A stretch of DNA of 12,179 bases, taken from contig JBBRUG010000179.1 of assembly GCA_038247995.1 (NCBI GenBank), positions 1 to 12,179 on the forward strand, written 5' to 3'. This DNA is from JBBRUG01 sp038247995 (GTDB lineage Bacteria; Chloroflexota; Chloroflexia; Chloroflexales; Chloroflexaceae). Shown here one piece after another: positions 5,784 to 12,179 of the stretch. The notes below the pieces were generated by a model. That model was not told where the DNA came from, did no database searches, and saw only the letters and a program-made list of their open reading frames with translations. Made by a program: the position numbers and the translations under genes. The stretch's first letter is position 1. Every line of letters begins with the position of its first letter.

Positions 5784-5889
5784 ATTCTCTCATCGCGCGC
5801 TGAATACCTTTACCCAAAGCATTGCGCACGGCGTTCTGATGGACGCACTGCTGCCTCCTACCGTGTACAGCCGCCCCGCGGGTGCGTCT

Positions 5890-6681
5890 CTAGGGCATCC
5901 ACTCTGGCGTCCGCTTCTCCAGAAACGCGCGCAACCCCTCCTGGCCTTCAGTGCTGGTGCGGGCCGCTGCAATGGCATCGATCGCATAGGCTCGCGTCGC
6001 ATCGGCCGGCAGTGCCCTTACGCTGCGGATCAGCGCCTTGGTTGCGGCCACTGCCTGCGGGCTGCAGCACAGCAGTTCGTTCACGGTACGCTCAATGGCT
6101 GCATCCAACTCAGCCGCCGGCGCTACCTCGTGAACCAACCCGATCGTCAGAGCGTGGGCAGCATTGAAGCGCCGCCCGCTCACAAAGAGTGCGCGGGTAT
6201 GCCCCGGCCCAATCCGGTTGATCACATAGCGCCCGATTATCGCCGGTAACAGGCCCAGGCGCACCTCGCTGAAGCCGAACACGGCGTCCTCAGCCGCAAC
6301 CACCAGATCACAACAGCAGGCCAGGCCAATGCCGCCGCCGATCGCCGCCCCTTGAACCCGGCCCACCACCGCCAGGGGCAAGCTATCAAGCATCGCCAAG
6401 AGCGTGTCGAGGCGCGCTGCGTCGGCACGATTCTCGGCGTCGGTATAGTCCAGGCTGGCTCGCATCCAGTTCAGGTCGGCGCCGGCGCAGAACGCCGTCC
6501 CGGCGCCTTGCAGCACCAGCACGCGTGGCCCTACGCCTGTCTGTGCTTCTCGACCCAGCGCGACACACGCCGCCGTCAATTGCTCAATCAGTTCGGCATT
6601 GAGCGCATTACGCAGATCTGGTCGGTTAACGGTCAGCGTTGCCACCGGCCCGTTTCGATCCAAGGTCACTACTTCTGACAT
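5890..6681 (-). CDS. Enoyl-CoA hydratase/isomerase family protein (methylglutaconyl-CoA hydratase-like)
   Basis: 263 residues, full crotonase length. CoA-thioester chemistry is supported by the oxyanion-hole motifs FCAGADL (64-70) and GAAIGGGIGLA (111-121). A probable catalytic glutamate, E139, lies in SEVRLGLLPAIIG. The RLGLLPA-I signature resembles the methylglutaconyl-CoA or related branched-chain/terpenoid hydratases more than fatty-acid crotonase, so a role in leucine or branched acyl-CoA breakdown is possible but unproven. At the position of crotonase's second glutamate the sequence reads HTRALFVSG, with no acid. The ATG at 6681 has only a weak AGAAGA upstream. It lies 69 bp after the MoxR gene on the same strand; no other acyl-CoA gene is nearby, so the pathway cannot be inferred from context. 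Confidence 0.92.
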   Translation of the reverse strand: MSEVVTLDRNGPVATLTVNRPDLRNALNAELIEQLTAACVALGREAQTGVGPRVLVLQGAGTAFCAGADLNWMRASLDYTDAENRADAARLDTLLAMLDSLPLAVVGRVQGAAIGGGIGLACCCDLVVAAEDAVFGFSEVRLGLLPAIIGRYVINRIGPGHTRALFVSGRRFNAAHALTIGLVHEVAPAAELDAAIERTVNELLCCSPQAVAATKALIRSVRALPADATRAYAIDAIAAARTSTEGQEGLRAFLEKRTPEWMP

Positions 6682-6709
6682 AGAGTTATCTTCTGGGTCA
6701 GCATTCAGG

Positions 6710-6727
6710 TAATCGCCCGAGCGATTA
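6710..6727. other. Small inverted repeat between the MoxR and hydratase genes
   Basis: TAATCGC and GCGATTA form a 7-bp stem around a 4-base loop. No T-run follows on either strand, so terminator function is doubtful. It could equally be an operator half-site pair. Confidence 0.3.
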
Positions 6728-6750
6728 GTTCGCAGCAGCTACATACCAGA

Positions 6751-7698
6751 CTATTCAATCGGAATCGCCACCTCGGCAAGTACCGCATTTAACACACTCA
6801 CCGCCGTTCGCCCGCGCAGCGCACTCTCCGGGCGGATCATCAGGCGGTGGCTTAGCACAGCCGGCGCAAGTTGCTTCAGGTCATCGGGAAGAACATAGTC
6901 GCGGGCCTGTAGTGCGGCGTAGGCTTGCGCGGCGCGGAAGAGCGCCAGGGTTGCGCGTGGGCTCATGCCCAGGATCAAGTCGGGGTGACGCCGCAACGCG
7001 CCGGCCAGGCGCACCAGATAATCGCGCAGGCTATCGGCGACGTGGACGCCCCAGACGGCGCGCTGCAACTGCGGCAACCGCGTTCCATCTACGACTGGCC
7101 CGATCGTATTGATCGGGTGGGCGCCTGCGAGCGCACGAAGCATCTGCAACTCTTCAAGCGGCTCGGGATAGCCCAGGCGCACCAAAATCAGGAAGCGGTC
7201 GAGTTGGGCTTCGGGCAGCGGAAAGGTACCTTCGAACTCGATCGGGTTTTGGGTGGCCAGCACGAGGAACGGTTCAGGGAGGGGGTAGGTAGTGCCATCG
7301 ACGCTCACCTGCGCCTCGCCCATCGCTTCGAGCAGCGCGCTCTGGGTGCGCGGCGTAGCGCGATTGATCTCATCGACCAGCAGGACACTACTGAAGAGCG
7401 GCCCAGGCTGAAAGACGAAGTGGCCTTCGTCTTGCCGGTACACACTAACGCCGACAACATCATTAGGCAGCAGGTCGGGGGTACACTGGAGGCGCCGGAA
7501 CGGCACATCAAGCGAGCGGGCCAACGCGCGTGCGAGCATCGTTTTGCCCACGCCGGGCACATCTTCGAGTAAGGTATGGCCGCCACAGAGCAGCGCCGTG
7601 AGCAGCAAATCGATTGCTTCAGCCTTGCCGACAATGACGCGGCCCACGTTCTCGCGCACAGCAGCGGCGAACGGCGGAATGTCGGCAAGTGAAGCCAT
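6751..7698 (-). CDS. MoxR family AAA+ ATPase
   Basis: 315 residues, typical for the family. Visible elements are Walker A VPGVGKT (47-53), Walker B LLVDE (106-110) followed by INRATPRTQSALLEAM, sensor 1 in LATQNPIEFEGTFPLPEAQL (N151), the RF of LDRFL (167-169 region), and sensor 2 GMSPRA (R247). MoxR proteins are ATP-driven chaperone-like factors that usually act with a von Willebrand A-domain partner, often encoded next door with a DUF58 protein. No such partner is present in this window; the neighbours are an ABC transporter and an enoyl-CoA hydratase. The ATG at 7698 follows a weak site (CTGAAGAT) and a strong hairpin in the leader. The client protein is unknown. Confidence 0.95.
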   Translation of the reverse strand: MASLADIPPFAAAVRENVGRVIVGKAEAIDLLLTALLCGGHTLLEDVPGVGKTMLARALARSLDVPFRRLQCTPDLLPNDVVGVSVYRQDEGHFVFQPGPLFSSVLLVDEINRATPRTQSALLEAMGEAQVSVDGTTYPLPEPFLVLATQNPIEFEGTFPLPEAQLDRFLILVRLGYPEPLEELQMLRALAGAHPINTIGPVVDGTRLPQLQRAVWGVHVADSLRDYLVRLAGALRRHPDLILGMSPRATLALFRAAQAYAALQARDYVLPDDLKQLAPAVLSHRLMIRPESALRGRTAVSVLNAVLAEVAIPIE

Positions 7699-7710
7699 AA
7701 AATATCTTCA

Positions 7711-7747
7711 GGAGCGTAAACGCGGGCATATCCGCGCTTTACGCTCC
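7711..7747 (-). terminator. Hairpin between the transporter operon and the MoxR gene (possible terminator or attenuator)
   Basis: GGAGCGTAAA (7711-7720) pairs with TTTACGCTCC (7738-7747), and CGCGG pairs with CCGCG inside, with one bulged base and a GCATAT loop. On the minus strand it lies about 55 nt after the OppF-like stop and about 12 nt before the MoxR ATG, followed by an AT-rich but not pure-T tract. It could end most transporter transcripts or protect their 3' ends. Function is inference. Confidence 0.45.
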
Positions 7748-7802
7748 ATTAGTCGGCAGCGCAGGTCGGCGCCTCAATGGCTTCATCAGCCTGCTCAGTG
7801 AT

Positions 7803-8801
7803 CTAGAACTGGCCTGCAAAGTGGCAGGCCGCCCAATGGCCCTTCTTCTTTTCTTCGAAGGCGGGTTCCTGTTCTTTGCAAATGCTCTTAGCGATCCAGC
7901 AGCGCGTGTGGAAACGGCAACCGGCAGGCGGATTGATCGGGCTGGGTACATCGCCCTGAAGCATAATCCGATCCCGGCGGCTCGTCGGATCGGGGTTAGG
8001 GATGGCCGAAATGAGCGCCTTGGTATACGGATGCAGCGGATCGCGGAACAGGTCGTCGCGCCCAGAAAGCTCGACCAGCTTGCCGAGGTACATCACGCCC
8101 ACGCGGTCGGAGATATGCTCTACAACAGCGAGGTTATGCGCAATGAACAAGTAGGTCAGCCCGAACTCACGCTGTAAGTTCTTCAGTAGGTTAAGCACCT
8201 GCGACTGGATCGACACGTCGAGGGCGCTGACTGGTTCATCGCAGACGATCAGCTTGGGTTCCATAATCAGCGCCCGGGCAATCCCGATCCGCTGACGCTG
8301 ACCGCCCGAGAATTCGTGGGGAAAGCGGTTGATCTGGTTGCCGTGCAGGCCGACTTTGGCCATCACTTCCCGCACGCGCTCCTGCCGCTCTTTGGTGTTG
8401 CCGATCCCGTGGATCACCAGCCCCTCGCCGACACTCTCACCAATCGTGATCCGCGGATCGAGCGAGGCATAAGGGTCCTGAAAGACGATCTGCATATCGC
8501 GGCGCAGCGCCTTCATTTGGCGGCTGTTGGCCTTCAGCACATCGCGGCCTTCAAACAGCACTTCACCGGCGCTAGCTTGCTCCAGGCGTAACACCGTGCG
8601 CCCGGTTGTTGTTTTGCCGCAGCCGCTCTCGCCTACCAGGCCCAAAGTTTCGCCACGGCGCACGGCGAAGCTCACGCCGTCAACGGCTTTAACATTGGCA
8701 ATCGTACGCCGCAAAATACCACCCTTGATCGGGAAATATTTCTTGAGGTTGGTCACCTCCAACAGAGCATCAGAGGCCGGTTGAATCACCGGAGCAGCCA
8801 T
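7803..8801 (-). CDS. Oligopeptide/dipeptide-type ABC transporter ATP-binding protein (OppF-like)
   Basis: 332 residues. This is the second nucleotide-binding subunit of a peptide/nickel/opine-class importer, acting at the cytoplasmic face of the membrane. Visible motifs are Walker A GESGCGKT (57-64), Q-loop FQDP (107-110), signature FSGGQRQR (164-171), Walker B LIVCDEP (184-190), and H-loop H222. The C-terminal extension typical of OppD/F-type ATPases is present, with cysteines at 295, 301, 308 and 326; in some homologues this region binds an iron-sulfur cluster. OppF-type features are the N-terminal KKYFPIKGG and the VKAVDGVSF start of the domain. The ATG at 8801 has GAGGA eight bases upstream. 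The gene follows the OppD-like gene by 24 bp. Confidence 0.95.
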   Translation of the reverse strand: MAAPVIQPASDALLEVTNLKKYFPIKGGILRRTIANVKAVDGVSFAVRRGETLGLVGESGCGKTTTGRTVLRLEQASAGEVLFEGRDVLKANSRQMKALRRDMQIVFQDPYASLDPRITIGESVGEGLVIHGIGNTKERQERVREVMAKVGLHGNQINRFPHEFSGGQRQRIGIARALIMEPKLIVCDEPVSALDVSIQSQVLNLLKNLQREFGLTYLFIAHNLAVVEHISDRVGVMYLGKLVELSGRDDLFRDPLHPYTKALISAIPNPDPTSRRDRIMLQGDVPSPINPPAGCRFHTRCWIAKSICKEQEPAFEEKKKGHWAACHFAGQF

Positions 8802-8825
8802 GAATTATTCCTCAACTAACACATA

Positions 8826-9845
8826 TTAGTCATACAACCAGCAGCGCACCTGCCGACCATCTTCAATAGGGATCAGTTCCGGCATCTGATCGCACTTTGC
8901 GAAGCGATGGCTACAGCGCGCCGCAAAGCGGCACCCTGTCGGCGGTTTGATCAAGCTCGGCACCGTACCGGGGATCACCTCAAGCTCATCGCGCACCTGG
9001 CCCAGCACCGGCATTGAATTGAGCAAGCCCTGGGTATACGGATGCTTCGGGCGCGCAAACAATGCGCGCACATCAGCGTACTCGATAATTTGCCCGGCAT
9101 ACATCACTGCCACGCTATCGGCCATTTCGGCGATCACGCCCATGTCGTGGGTAATCAGCAAAATAGCTGTATCGATTTTTGCGCGTAGATCGCGCATCAA
9201 GTCGAGGATCTGGGCCTGGATTGTCACATCGAGGGCGGTTGTCGGCTCATCGGCAATCAGCAACTCGGGGTTACACGCCAGGGCCATCGCGATCATCACG
9301 CGTTGGGCCTGCCCCCCTGAAAGCTCGTGTGGGAACTGCCTCATCCGACGCTCCGGATCGGGCAAGCCTACCAGCGACAAAAGCTCGATGCAGCGACGTT
9401 TGGCATCTTCACCTTTCAGGCCCTGATGGATCGCCAGGGTTTCGGTAATCTGCTCACCGATCCGAAACACCGGGTTGAGCGCCGTTGAGGGCTGCTGAAA
9501 GATCATCGAGATCCGGTCGCCGCGGATTTTGCGCATCGCTTCGCCATTCAGACCCAAGAGATCAACGCCATCGAAAATCATTGTGCCTTCGACAATTTTT
9601 CCTGGCTGACTGACAAGGCGCATAATCGAAAGTGATGTTACGCTCTTGCCCGAACCGCTCTCGCCGACGATGCCGAGCGTTTCACCGCGCCGCACCATCA
9701 GATCGACGCCATCGACAGCTTGAACAACACCCTCTTCGGTGAAAAAGTAGGTTTTTAAGCCAACAACACGCAACAATTCAGGCGCCCCGGTAAGGTTACG
9801 GGGAAGTTGCGCTTCAGTTGACGGATTTGAAACACGGGTCTCCAC
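8826..9845 (-). CDS. Oligopeptide/dipeptide-type ABC transporter ATP-binding protein (OppD-like), GTG start
   Basis: 339 residues from the chosen GTG at 9845. It is the partner nucleotide-binding subunit. Visible motifs are Walker A GESGSGKS (61-68), signature LSGGQAQR (175-182), Walker B LLIADEP (195-201), and H-loop H233. The OppD/DppD C-terminal extension has four cysteines at 305, 311, 318 and 335 in the GCRFAARC...KC...RCW pattern, the arrangement associated with a 4Fe-4S cluster in some DppD proteins. A longer frame would begin with TTG at 9887, but that has no ribosome-binding site, whereas AAGGATGGAG stands five bases before the GTG. The 98-bp gap to the permease gene holds a perfect 20-bp-stem hairpin. 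Confidence 0.93.
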   Translation of the reverse strand: METRVSNPSTEAQLPRNLTGAPELLRVVGLKTYFFTEEGVVQAVDGVDLMVRRGETLGIVGESGSGKSVTSLSIMRLVSQPGKIVEGTMIFDGVDLLGLNGEAMRKIRGDRISMIFQQPSTALNPVFRIGEQITETLAIHQGLKGEDAKRRCIELLSLVGLPDPERRMRQFPHELSGGQAQRVMIAMALACNPELLIADEPTTALDVTIQAQILDLMRDLRAKIDTAILLITHDMGVIAEMADSVAVMYAGQIIEYADVRALFARPKHPYTQGLLNSMPVLGQVRDELEVIPGTVPSLIKPPTGCRFAARCSHRFAKCDQMPELIPIEDGRQVRCWLYD

Positions 9846-9850
9846 GAATA

Positions 9851-9860
9851 CTCCATCCTT
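9851..9860 (-). promoter_or_regulatory. Ribosome-binding site deciding the OppD-like GTG start
   Basis: The minus strand reads AAGGATGGAG, then five bases, then GTG at 9845. The alternative TTG at 9887 lacks such a site and would put this motif inside the coding sequence. Confidence 0.7.
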
Positions 9861-9893
9861 GCTCGTGCCTTCTGCCGGCCGGCGCAAACTTCA

Positions 9894-9936
9894 GTGATGT
9901 GCTGCGGCGCGACGAAGTCGCGCCGCAGCACATCAC
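9894..9936. other. Perfect 20-bp-stem hairpin inside the transporter operon
   Basis: GTGATGTGCTGCGGCGCGAC (9894-9913) is exactly complementary to 9917-9936, with a GAA loop. It lies 7 bases after the permease stop (minus-strand direction) and about 50 bases before the OppD-like GTG. No T-run follows in either direction. REP-like extragenic palindrome or an mRNA-stabilising element that differentially protects the permease part are the best guesses. Confidence 0.85.
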
Positions 9937-9943
9937 GAATTCC

Positions 9944-10936
9944 CTACACTTTCTGGCGCGGATCAAGTGCATCGCGCAGGCCGTCACCAATGAAGTTGAT
10001 CGCAATCGAGGCGATCAGAATCGGCATTGCCGGCACAAGCGGCATCCAGGGATGCTGGAACATATAACTCTGAGCGTACGCCAACATATTGCCCCAGGTT
10101 GGCGTCGGATCGGTAATCCCAAAACCCAGGAAGCTCAGCGCCGACTCAGCCACAAGCGTGGCATTCACCCCCAGGGTGAAGTCGACGATCATCGGTGGCA
10201 ACGCATTTGGGAAGATATGCTTACCCAAAATGCGGCGACTTGATGCGCCCAACGCACGCGACGACTCGATATAGATGTTTTCGCGCACCGAAAGCACCAT
10301 GCCGCGCATCAGGCGCGCCGTGCCTGTCCAGCCGAACAGGGCCAGAATCAGGTTTACCACGAGCACCAGCCGCGCTTCACGCTCGTTCACGGCGAATAGG
10401 AAGGCTACTGTCCTGGTCAAAAAGTCAGGGATGGGTAAGGTTTGCGCTGATCCGGCGAGAATCGAAACGGCAATCAGCAGCAAGGGCAAGATCGGAAATG
10501 TCGCCACGACCTCCAGCGTTCGGCTGATGATCGTATCGACCCACCCACCGAAATAACCGGCGAGCATGCCCAGTGATATGCCGATCATTGCGGCGAGAAT
10601 CGTCGAAAAGAAGGCTGTGCCGAGCGATACGCGCGAAGCATACAGCAAGCGCGTCAGGTAATCACGCCCGAGATGATCGGTGCCGAAGAGCCGGAAATTG
10701 CCTTCACTATCTGTGGTGAAGGACGGAATAAAGCGCGTGCCCAGGCTTGGCTCATCACGCGGAAAAGGCGCAATCAGCGGCGCCAAGATCGAAAGAATGA
10801 CGAGTATTGCCAGCAAACCGAGGCTGATCATCGCCAGCCGATGCTTGCGCAAGCGGCGCCAGACAATCCCCCACTGGCTTTCGGAACGTACATGCTGCAG
10901 TTCGTCGCCCGCTACGGCTGTCGTTGTGGATGCCAT
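9944..10936 (-). CDS. Peptide-type ABC transporter permease (OppC-like)
   Basis: 330 residues from the ATG at 10936. This is an integral inner-membrane permease subunit. A cytoplasmic N-terminus (WGIVWRRLRKHRLAMI) precedes the first membrane helix at about 37-58. The OppC-type GTDHLGRDYLTRLLY motif follows a periplasmic segment, then further helices. The EAA loop that docks on the ATPases is visible as ESSRALGASSRRILGKHIFP (224-243), followed by LVAESALSFLGFG and a WGNML motif. An extra roughly 25-residue loop (AQTLPIPDFLTRTVAFLF...) lies between two helices at about 164-192. The frame can be extended to a TTG at 10957, overlapping the upstream gene, but the ATG at 10936 with AGGAG ten bases upstream is preferred. 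That puts 13 bp between the genes. Confidence 0.93.
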   Translation of the reverse strand: MASTTTAVAGDELQHVRSESQWGIVWRRLRKHRLAMISLGLLAILVILSILAPLIAPFPRDEPSLGTRFIPSFTTDSEGNFRLFGTDHLGRDYLTRLLYASRVSLGTAFFSTILAAMIGISLGMLAGYFGGWVDTIISRTLEVVATFPILPLLLIAVSILAGSAQTLPIPDFLTRTVAFLFAVNEREARLVLVVNLILALFGWTGTARLMRGMVLSVRENIYIESSRALGASSRRILGKHIFPNALPPMIVDFTLGVNATLVAESALSFLGFGITDPTPTWGNMLAYAQSYMFQHPWMPLVPAMPILIASIAINFIGDGLRDALDPRQKV

Positions 10937-10940
10937 GCTA

Positions 10941-10951
10941 CTTCTTCTCCT
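10941..10951 (-). promoter_or_regulatory. Ribosome-binding site deciding the OppC-like ATG start, overlapping the upstream stop
   Basis: The minus strand reads AGGAGAAGAAG ending four bases before the ATG at 10936; the core AGGAG is ten bases away. The upstream permease TAG (10950-10952) provides the first bases of this site (TAGGAG), which suggests translational coupling of the two permeases. Confidence 0.65.
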
Positions 10952-12146
10952 ACCCAAGCCGAATCCGCGGATCGACGATAGTGTAAAGAATATCTGTAAT
11001 CAAGATCCCGATCAGCAGCAAGATCACATTGATGAAGAGCAGTGCATTGGCTACATTGTAGTCGCTGCGTCCAAGCGCATCCACCAGCAAGCGCCCCAGG
11101 CCCGGCCAGTTAAAGACCGACTCGGTAATCAGTGCGCCGCCGAACAGCGCTGCAAGCACACCGGCGAGCAGGGTAATAAAGGGGATCAGCGAGTTACGCA
11201 GGGCGTGCTTCACCACCACGACTTGCTCACGTACACCTTTGGCCCGTGCGGTACGCACATAATCGAGGCTGAGCACTTCCAGCATACTCCCGCGCACAAA
11301 ACGGCTCCACCCGGCAATATTAATAAAGGTGAGCACGGCACAGGGCATCAGGAAGCGCAGGAAGCGGTCGAAGAATGATCCGGCCTCAATTGTTCCGAGC
11401 AAGGGGATAACATAATCGCGCACGCCAACAGCATTTCCCGGTGGCAAGTATGGTAAGCCGGCTCGGTTAGGCAAGACGGAGAGCAGCAGAATCGCAAAGA
11501 TGCCGAAGACGAAACTCGGCACCGACGAACCCACAAAGGCCGTCGTCGTCATAATATAGTCGAAGCGTGAATACTGCCGTACGGCTGAATAGACGCCAAT
11601 CGGCACGGCAATCACGATCGAGAGCAAGATCGACGCGCCCATCAGATAGAGTGTATAGGGTAAGCGCGACATAATCAGATCGGAAACCGGCCGATCGCGC
11701 AAAATAACCTGCGAAGTGCCAAAATCGCCGAAGAAGACCCCGCGACTCGAATCGCGCCCTTCAAGATTGCCCAGAGTTACGGTTTGGGCGCAGCCCCGTT
11801 GCTCGAACTCGACTCGGCCATCAGGATACCTGAGCCGCACCTGTCCGGGTACAGCGCAGCCGACTGGCCAGTCGGCGCCGATGCTGCCGAAAATCGGCCC
11901 GGTGGGCCAACCGATCAGCCAGCGCGAAAAGCGGATGGGCAGCGCAAGGTCGAGCTCATAGCGCTCGCGCACGCGTTGAATGTCTTCTTCTCTAATCTGA
12001 TTTGCACCGGTATTCTGGCGTTCAGCGCCCAGGAGTTGGTCGATGGGCCCGCCGGGCGCCAGGAAGAGGAAACCATAGGAAAACATTGCAGCAATAATTG
12101 TCACAAGGAGCATTTGAAAGAGGCGCCGAATGAGAAATGTTGTCAT
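10950..12146 (-). CDS. Peptide-type ABC transporter permease (OppB-like) with an extracellular insertion
   Basis: 398 residues, longer than the roughly 310-340 usual for OppB/DppB. Helix 1 is at about 8-30 (FLIRRLFQMLLVT...). The family's GDFGTSQVILRDRPVSDLI motif at 140-158 precedes helices from about 162. The EAA loop is EVLSLDYVRTARAKGVREQV (290-309), followed by KHALRNSLIPFITLL and the closing TDILYTIVDPRIRLG. Between WLIG (76-79) and GDFG (140) there is an extra roughly 60-residue hydrophilic segment, which should face outside, with Cys97 and Cys119 as its only cysteines. The ATG at 12146 has only a weak AAGAA upstream. It is the first transporter gene visible; the substrate-binding protein is expected further right. 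The substrate is not determinable. Confidence 0.93.
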   Translation of the reverse strand: MTTFLIRRLFQMLLVTIIAAMFSYGFLFLAPGGPIDQLLGAERQNTGANQIREEDIQRVRERYELDLALPIRFSRWLIGWPTGPIFGSIGADWPVGCAVPGQVRLRYPDGRVEFEQRGCAQTVTLGNLEGRDSSRGVFFGDFGTSQVILRDRPVSDLIMSRLPYTLYLMGASILLSIVIAVPIGVYSAVRQYSRFDYIMTTTAFVGSSVPSFVFGIFAILLLSVLPNRAGLPYLPPGNAVGVRDYVIPLLGTIEAGSFFDRFLRFLMPCAVLTFINIAGWSRFVRGSMLEVLSLDYVRTARAKGVREQVVVVKHALRNSLIPFITLLAGVLAALFGGALITESVFNWPGLGRLLVDALGRSDYNVANALLFINVILLLIGILITDILYTIVDPRIRLG

Positions 12147-12179
12147 TGCAGTTCTTTTGTAACGTCTTGGGTGGTTGCC

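Noticed and set aside
6925..7572. Plus-strand 215-residue ORF
   Set aside because: Antisense to the MoxR gene, whose Walker and sensor motifs are unambiguous.
9846..9887. TTG start at 9887 for the OppD-like protein
   Set aside because: It has no ribosome-binding site, and the extra 14 residues lie over a strong AAGGATGGAG site serving the GTG at 9845.
10937..10957. TTG start at 10957 for the OppC-like protein
   Set aside because: The seven extra residues are simply the translated Shine-Dalgarno region (Arg-Arg-Arg-Ser-Ser); the ATG at 10936 is better placed.

Overview
The window is an ordinary bacterial chromosome segment of moderately high GC. The gene set and protein styles fit a filamentous Chloroflexota (Chloroflexia-like) bacterium: a DnaE-like C-terminus with a long linker, a large MtaD-type amidohydrolase, membrane-anchored ConA-like proteins and a peptide-type ABC operon. 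That placement is inference from family resemblance; there is no rRNA marker here. No tRNA, CRISPR array, insertion sequence or phage gene was seen.

Left part (1-5.3 kb): the window opens inside a heptanucleotide tandem array (1-161) that stays open in frame with what looks like the C-terminal end of DNA polymerase III alpha (to 484, + strand). A convergent gene (604-2178, - strand) encodes a membrane-anchored protein with two ConA/LamG-like modules. A 342-bp divergent intergenic region with two more short-unit arrays separates it from a + strand pair. The first gene of the pair (2521-4491) is an unusual fusion of an MtaD-like metal-dependent deaminase with a C-terminal CYTH (triphosphate-tunnel) domain. 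The second (4543-5199) is coaE, dephospho-CoA kinase. A strong hairpin lies between the two. A convergent GNAT acetyltransferase (5250-5783, -) ends the section.

Right part (5.9-12.15 kb): everything is on the - strand, so transcription runs right to left. A complete four-gene Opp/Dpp-type ABC transporter core comes first: permease OppB-like, permease OppC-like, ATPase OppD-like, ATPase OppF-like. It is followed by a MoxR AAA+ ATPase, an enoyl-CoA hydratase/isomerase and the GNAT. The substrate-binding protein is not in the window; it may lie beyond the right edge. Starts were moved inward for the OppC-like gene (ATG at 10936) and the OppD-like gene (GTG at 9845) because good Shine-Dalgarno sequences sit exactly there.

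The most unusual signals are these. (1) Six arrays of 7-8 bp tandem units all lie in the first 5.3 kb. Three of them begin exactly at, or run through, stop codons, and one sits inside the putative dnaE frame. (2) The amidohydrolase-CYTH fusion has altered CYTH metal-site residues. (3) A perfect 20-bp-stem hairpin lies inside the transporter operon. (4) The OppB-like permease carries a roughly 60-residue extracellular insertion with a cysteine pair.
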